Source: Kondoa malvinella (taxonomy: Eukaryota > Basidiomycota > Agaricostilbomycetes > Agaricostilbales > Kondoaceae). Taken from it: a stretch of 64,000 nucleotides of DNA. Both the position numbers and the translations under genes were made by a program. Below the pieces are notes generated by a model. That model saw only the letters and a list, made by a program, of their open reading frames with translations. It was not told the DNA's origin and made no database searches. The stretch spans positions 64,609 to 128,608 of the forward strand of contig BCIM01000005.1 of assembly GCA_039545315.1 (NCBI GenBank), written 5' to 3'. Shown piece by piece: positions 61,216-64,000 of the stretch (its first letter is position 1; each line of letters begins with the position of its first letter).

Positions 61216-62143
61216 ATGGCCAGCGCAAATCAAGCATCTCCGTACGAAGGGCAATATATTTGTCCAAGGCCGCACCCAGATGTGGTCCTGCTCTCTATAG
61301 ACGGTGCACGATTCCATGCGCACTCTGCCTATCTCTCCGCGTCAAGTGTCTTCTTCGAAAACATGTTCATGGATGCAAGGCAGTCTGAAAGGCCTGAAAT
61401 TGTGATGGCGGAACGCGCTTCTTTACTGGACTGCCTACTGTGTCATTCGTATGCAAGCTTGAGCTGGTCTCTGGACAAGACCGATAGCTCAACGTGTGTG
61501 GAATTGATGGAGACTGCGGACAAGTTTGGGCACCCTAGGATGATGAGCTCGGTGATATCTCCTTACACAGCTCTGGTTATGGAGAAGTAAGTTGTTTATC
61601 AAGGGATGTCCATGCTGTACTGATTTACCAACCAGACCCGCCCAATTTTCCCGGCGCGTGATGACACCGAACGCGCGAACAGCTCTCTGCCTTGGATATC
61701 GCTATCAACATCAGCCTCTTATAGATGCTGCACTGCCTCTATGCGGTCGTTGGGAAGACCTTGATAATCTTCATTCCCTTGATCCGGCTTTAGGTTTTGA
61801 AGGATTGAAAAAGCTCGTCAGCCCTCGCTCGCTGGCGCGTTCGCTGTCCTGACCGTTCGGATTACAGATGGCAGCCTTCCTTTCCCGACGAGCTGCAGCC
61901 CGGAGAGAATTTAATCGGATTGAGGAACATCTGATGGAAGCCAACGAGCAACAAGTGTATAAATGGTCACGCGGAAACGATTACGCCGAAGAATATGGAG
62001 TAGAAGGTCATCCATTCGATTGGAGCCAGAACAGTGGAGCTCTGGCTTTGCTGTGGAAATCGGCGAGGGAGATATTGGACAAGGGCCCTTTCGATGGGCT
62101 TGAATATCTGGCCGACTATCCAGCCAAGCAAGACACCAGCTAA
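61216..62143 (+). CDS. BTB/POZ-domain protein 2
   Basis: Three exons, about 280 residues. MASANQASPYEGQYICPRPH is followed by the BTB core: DVVLLSIDGARFHAHSAYLS, then SASSVFFENMFMDARQSERP and SLLDCLLCHSYASLSWSLDK. Later ELMETADKFGHPRMMSSVIS corresponds to the helix after the BTB fold. Exon 2 continues ARTALCLGYRYQHQPLIDAA, CGRWEDLDNL, LDPALGFEGLKKL, and exon 3 (MAAFLSRRAAARREFN) ends YPAKQDTS. Fungal BTB proteins of this layout are often expanded families of unknown role, sometimes CUL3 adaptors. CUL3 binding here is inference. Confidence 0.82.
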
Positions 62144-62390
62144 AGCATGACTTTACGGAACGCAACAACACAAGCCGAGATCTGATCCATTACTGGACTT
62201 TGATGCCAGCTCATTCACATCTGCTCAATTGCTTTCTATCCAGCCTTAATCTCACTGAGACTTATATCTTCCTGCCACTTTATTCGGAGGCCATATTCAG
62301 CAATTTTGCTTTTCTGAAACTTCAGCATATCTTGGTGTACAGCTGAACGCGCTGTCGACTTGTGCATTCAGCACCAGAAGCGGAGTAGCT

Positions 62391-62592
62391 CTAGCAAGGC
62401 AGAGTTGTGAGCTTTTCTGTTCGAATTGTAGCTCAGTCGTCGGCCGCCCTTGCTTTCGGGTATTGATGACGTACTCTCTATTCTCTGTCCCCTGCTTGTG
62501 AGAAATACCTTCCCACTTTTCCCATCACGACCATCGTTTCCGATGTCGCAAAATCCGATCAGGGGAAAACAAGCATGTCTCTCTGTTTCCTA
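62391..62592 (+). repeat. Upstream block A (before BTB gene 3)
   Basis: About 200 bases repeated as block B at 63812-64000. Overall similarity is moderate, but the last 52 bases (62540-62591) differ from block B at a single position. The core contains an open frame from an ATG at 62543: MSQNPIRGKQACLSVSYLIV. Another well-matched part is CTCTATTCTCTGTCCCCTGC near 62471. The block may be a promoter and leader or a first exon of the BTB gene. Confidence 0.85.
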
Positions 62593-62788
62593 TCTGATTG
62601 TGAGCTCAGGTCGCAATGATCCCTTATATCGAAGTGCTGCCGAGCTGTGCTGTACTCTCTATCGGCCATAACCGTCTTGGTTATCCAAGTCCACGTTTCT
62701 ATAACGTGATGCGATTTCACCGCAGCAAAGAACTTTCTGAAATGTCTGAGTTGCGTTCTTTTTCTTGTCTCGTTGCAGCCAGACAGAC

Positions 62789-63702
62789 ATGGGTCAAGAC
62801 CCTACAACTATTCAGCTACCAACGTACGATCCTCCGGCTTCTGCGGGCAAATCAGACATAACTCTCGTTTCTTCCGATGGAGCCAAATTCAACCTACATC
62901 TCAAGCAGCTCGAATGCGCCTCGGACCTGGTGTTGGACATGGTCTCCCGCGCTACAAGCAATGCTGAATCCGGCGTTGTCACACTAGAATTAACGAATAC
63001 GGAATACGAGACGGCAGAAGTACTCGTTCTGGCCATGCCCTTCTGCTACAATGTACCTCCTCCAGAATTTTACGGGAAATCGATCGGTCTTGTAACTAAA
63101 GCTTTGGCTATGGCGACCAAATGGGGTATGCATAGGGTCTTGAAAACAAGCGGTGATAATTTGATAGCTCGGTATGCACCCCTCTATCTTCAGGCTCTGG
63201 TGCTGATGACAATATCTCTGTAGTGCATCGCAAATCGATGCAGCGTCTTCTCTGCAACTATACATTCATGCTTGCAAATTCGGACATGCAGAGCTGCAAG
63301 AAGCTACAAAGGAGCGCGCTGCAAGTAACACAATTTGGTCGGCTGCACCTTACGAGTACATTGACGACATGGGAAAGGCTGGTCTGCAGGCTCTAGTAAG
63401 AGCATCGTTCCAAATCGGGTAGAAGTCCACCTGACGATTCCATGCAGTTTGATGTTTATCGATCAAGGTTGCACAAAGAGCTGCAGAAGGCGGAGCATTC
63501 AGCTACACTTACAACGGCGCGTAATTCTGGACTTCTAGCATACATCAACGAAACCCAAAAAATTCTTCGAACCTACCTACAGACGAGACCAATACCTGAG
63601 CAGGGAACATGGAGCAAAGGTTATGTGCATGCCGAAAGAAGCCTCATCTGGATCTGTGAAGGGAAACACGCCAACGGGTCTCCGGCTTATGGGCTCTGGT
63701 AG
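62789..63702 (+). CDS. BTB/POZ-domain protein 3 (divergent)
   Basis: Exons join to about 260 residues. MGQDPTTIQLPTYDPPASAG leads to the BTB strand SDITLVSSDGAKFNLHLKQL and helix LECASDLVLDMVSRATS. VVTLELTNTEYETAEVLVLA and YGKSIGLVTKALAMATKWGM follow, then QLYIHACKFGHAELQEATKE and a C-terminal half (LHKELQKAEHSATLTTARNS; WICEGKHANGSPAYGLW). It is far more divergent than genes 1 and 2 but keeps the same order. A better-supported alternative start lies in block A: donor after LSVSYLI (GTGAGC) to the acceptor before ACAGACATGG stays in frame and would add about 20 residues. Confidence 0.75.
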
Positions 63703-63811
63703 ATCTAGCGAGCGCTTGTGGCAACCGGGTGTAAATGAGCAGGCAGGAGGCAGGGTCTGGTGCGATTGGAAATGATGCTCGAGCGGTAGAGATGCAAATA
63801 TGGGTCAGCAG

Positions 63812-64000
63812 CTAGCAAGGCAAAGTTGTGACCCTTGCCCTTTCGAATTGCGGTCCAGCCATTTGACATGCTCTCTATTCTCTGTCCCCTGCTTGCAAGG
63901 AACTACCTTCCCTTGCTTTCCATTTCATCCCACTGTCGTCATATCCGATGTCGCAAAATCCGATCAGGGGAAAGCAAGCATGTCTCTCTGTTTCCTGTCA
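63812..64000 (+). repeat. Upstream block B (right window edge)
   Basis: Second copy of block A. Its last 52-base core (63945-63996) has one difference from block A, an AAA-to-AAG change that is synonymous in the MSQNPIRGKQACLSVS frame. The window ends just after it, so a fourth BTB-type gene probably starts to the right. Confidence 0.85.

Overview
The window is nuclear DNA from a compact, intron-rich fungal genome, most likely a basidiomycete. Protein genes lie a few hundred bases apart on both strands. Most are cut by many short introns (about 40-70 nt) with GT..AG ends and a CTNAC/CTGAC-like branch site. The gene content is fungal: chitin deacetylase with a GPI signal, Sey1, vacuolar-type dipeptidyl aminopeptidase, COMPASS Shg1, Nop12. 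I cannot name the species. Coordinates below span start codon to stop codon, introns included. Splice sites were read by eye.

Region 1 (1-31 kb) is mostly housekeeping: RPL30, an aldehyde dehydrogenase, a TFIIIC zinc-finger subunit, a coiled-coil protein, NOP12, pyridoxal kinase, an orphan gene, a HAD phosphatase, an ADIP/Msd1-like coiled-coil protein, a type II membrane dipeptidyl peptidase, a secreted cysteine-rich protein, SHG1, SEY1, a DCAF-like WD40 protein and DPM1. Region 2 (31-38 kb) holds cytochrome c heme lyase and a chitin deacetylase. It then becomes gene-poor: a short F-box fragment, a C-terminal piece of a non-LTR retrotransposon with ambiguous bases, an intron-bearing tRNA-Gln(CUG), and a truncated second copy of that tRNA's 3' end flanked by direct repeats.

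Region 3 (38-59 kb) returns to dense conserved genes: COG5, AP-2 sigma, MMS2, a nucleoporin-like protein, a large orphan gene, a complex I 21 kDa-type subunit, a small orphan, methylthioribulose-1-phosphate dehydratase, an SRR1-domain gene with a frame break, PRP6, STN1 and a methyltransferase. Region 4 (59.5-64 kb) is a tandem array of divergent BTB/POZ-domain genes. The first is broken by a deletion. The third is preceded by a block of about 200 bp that is repeated, very closely in its last 52 bp, at the right edge of the window, so the array probably continues beyond it.

Vesicle traffic and secretory-pathway functions recur (SEY1, DPM1, COG5, AP-2 sigma), but the genes are not organised as a pathway cluster. 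The parts least explained by known biology are the BTB array with its conserved upstream block, the tRNA/LINE junction, and three orphan genes.
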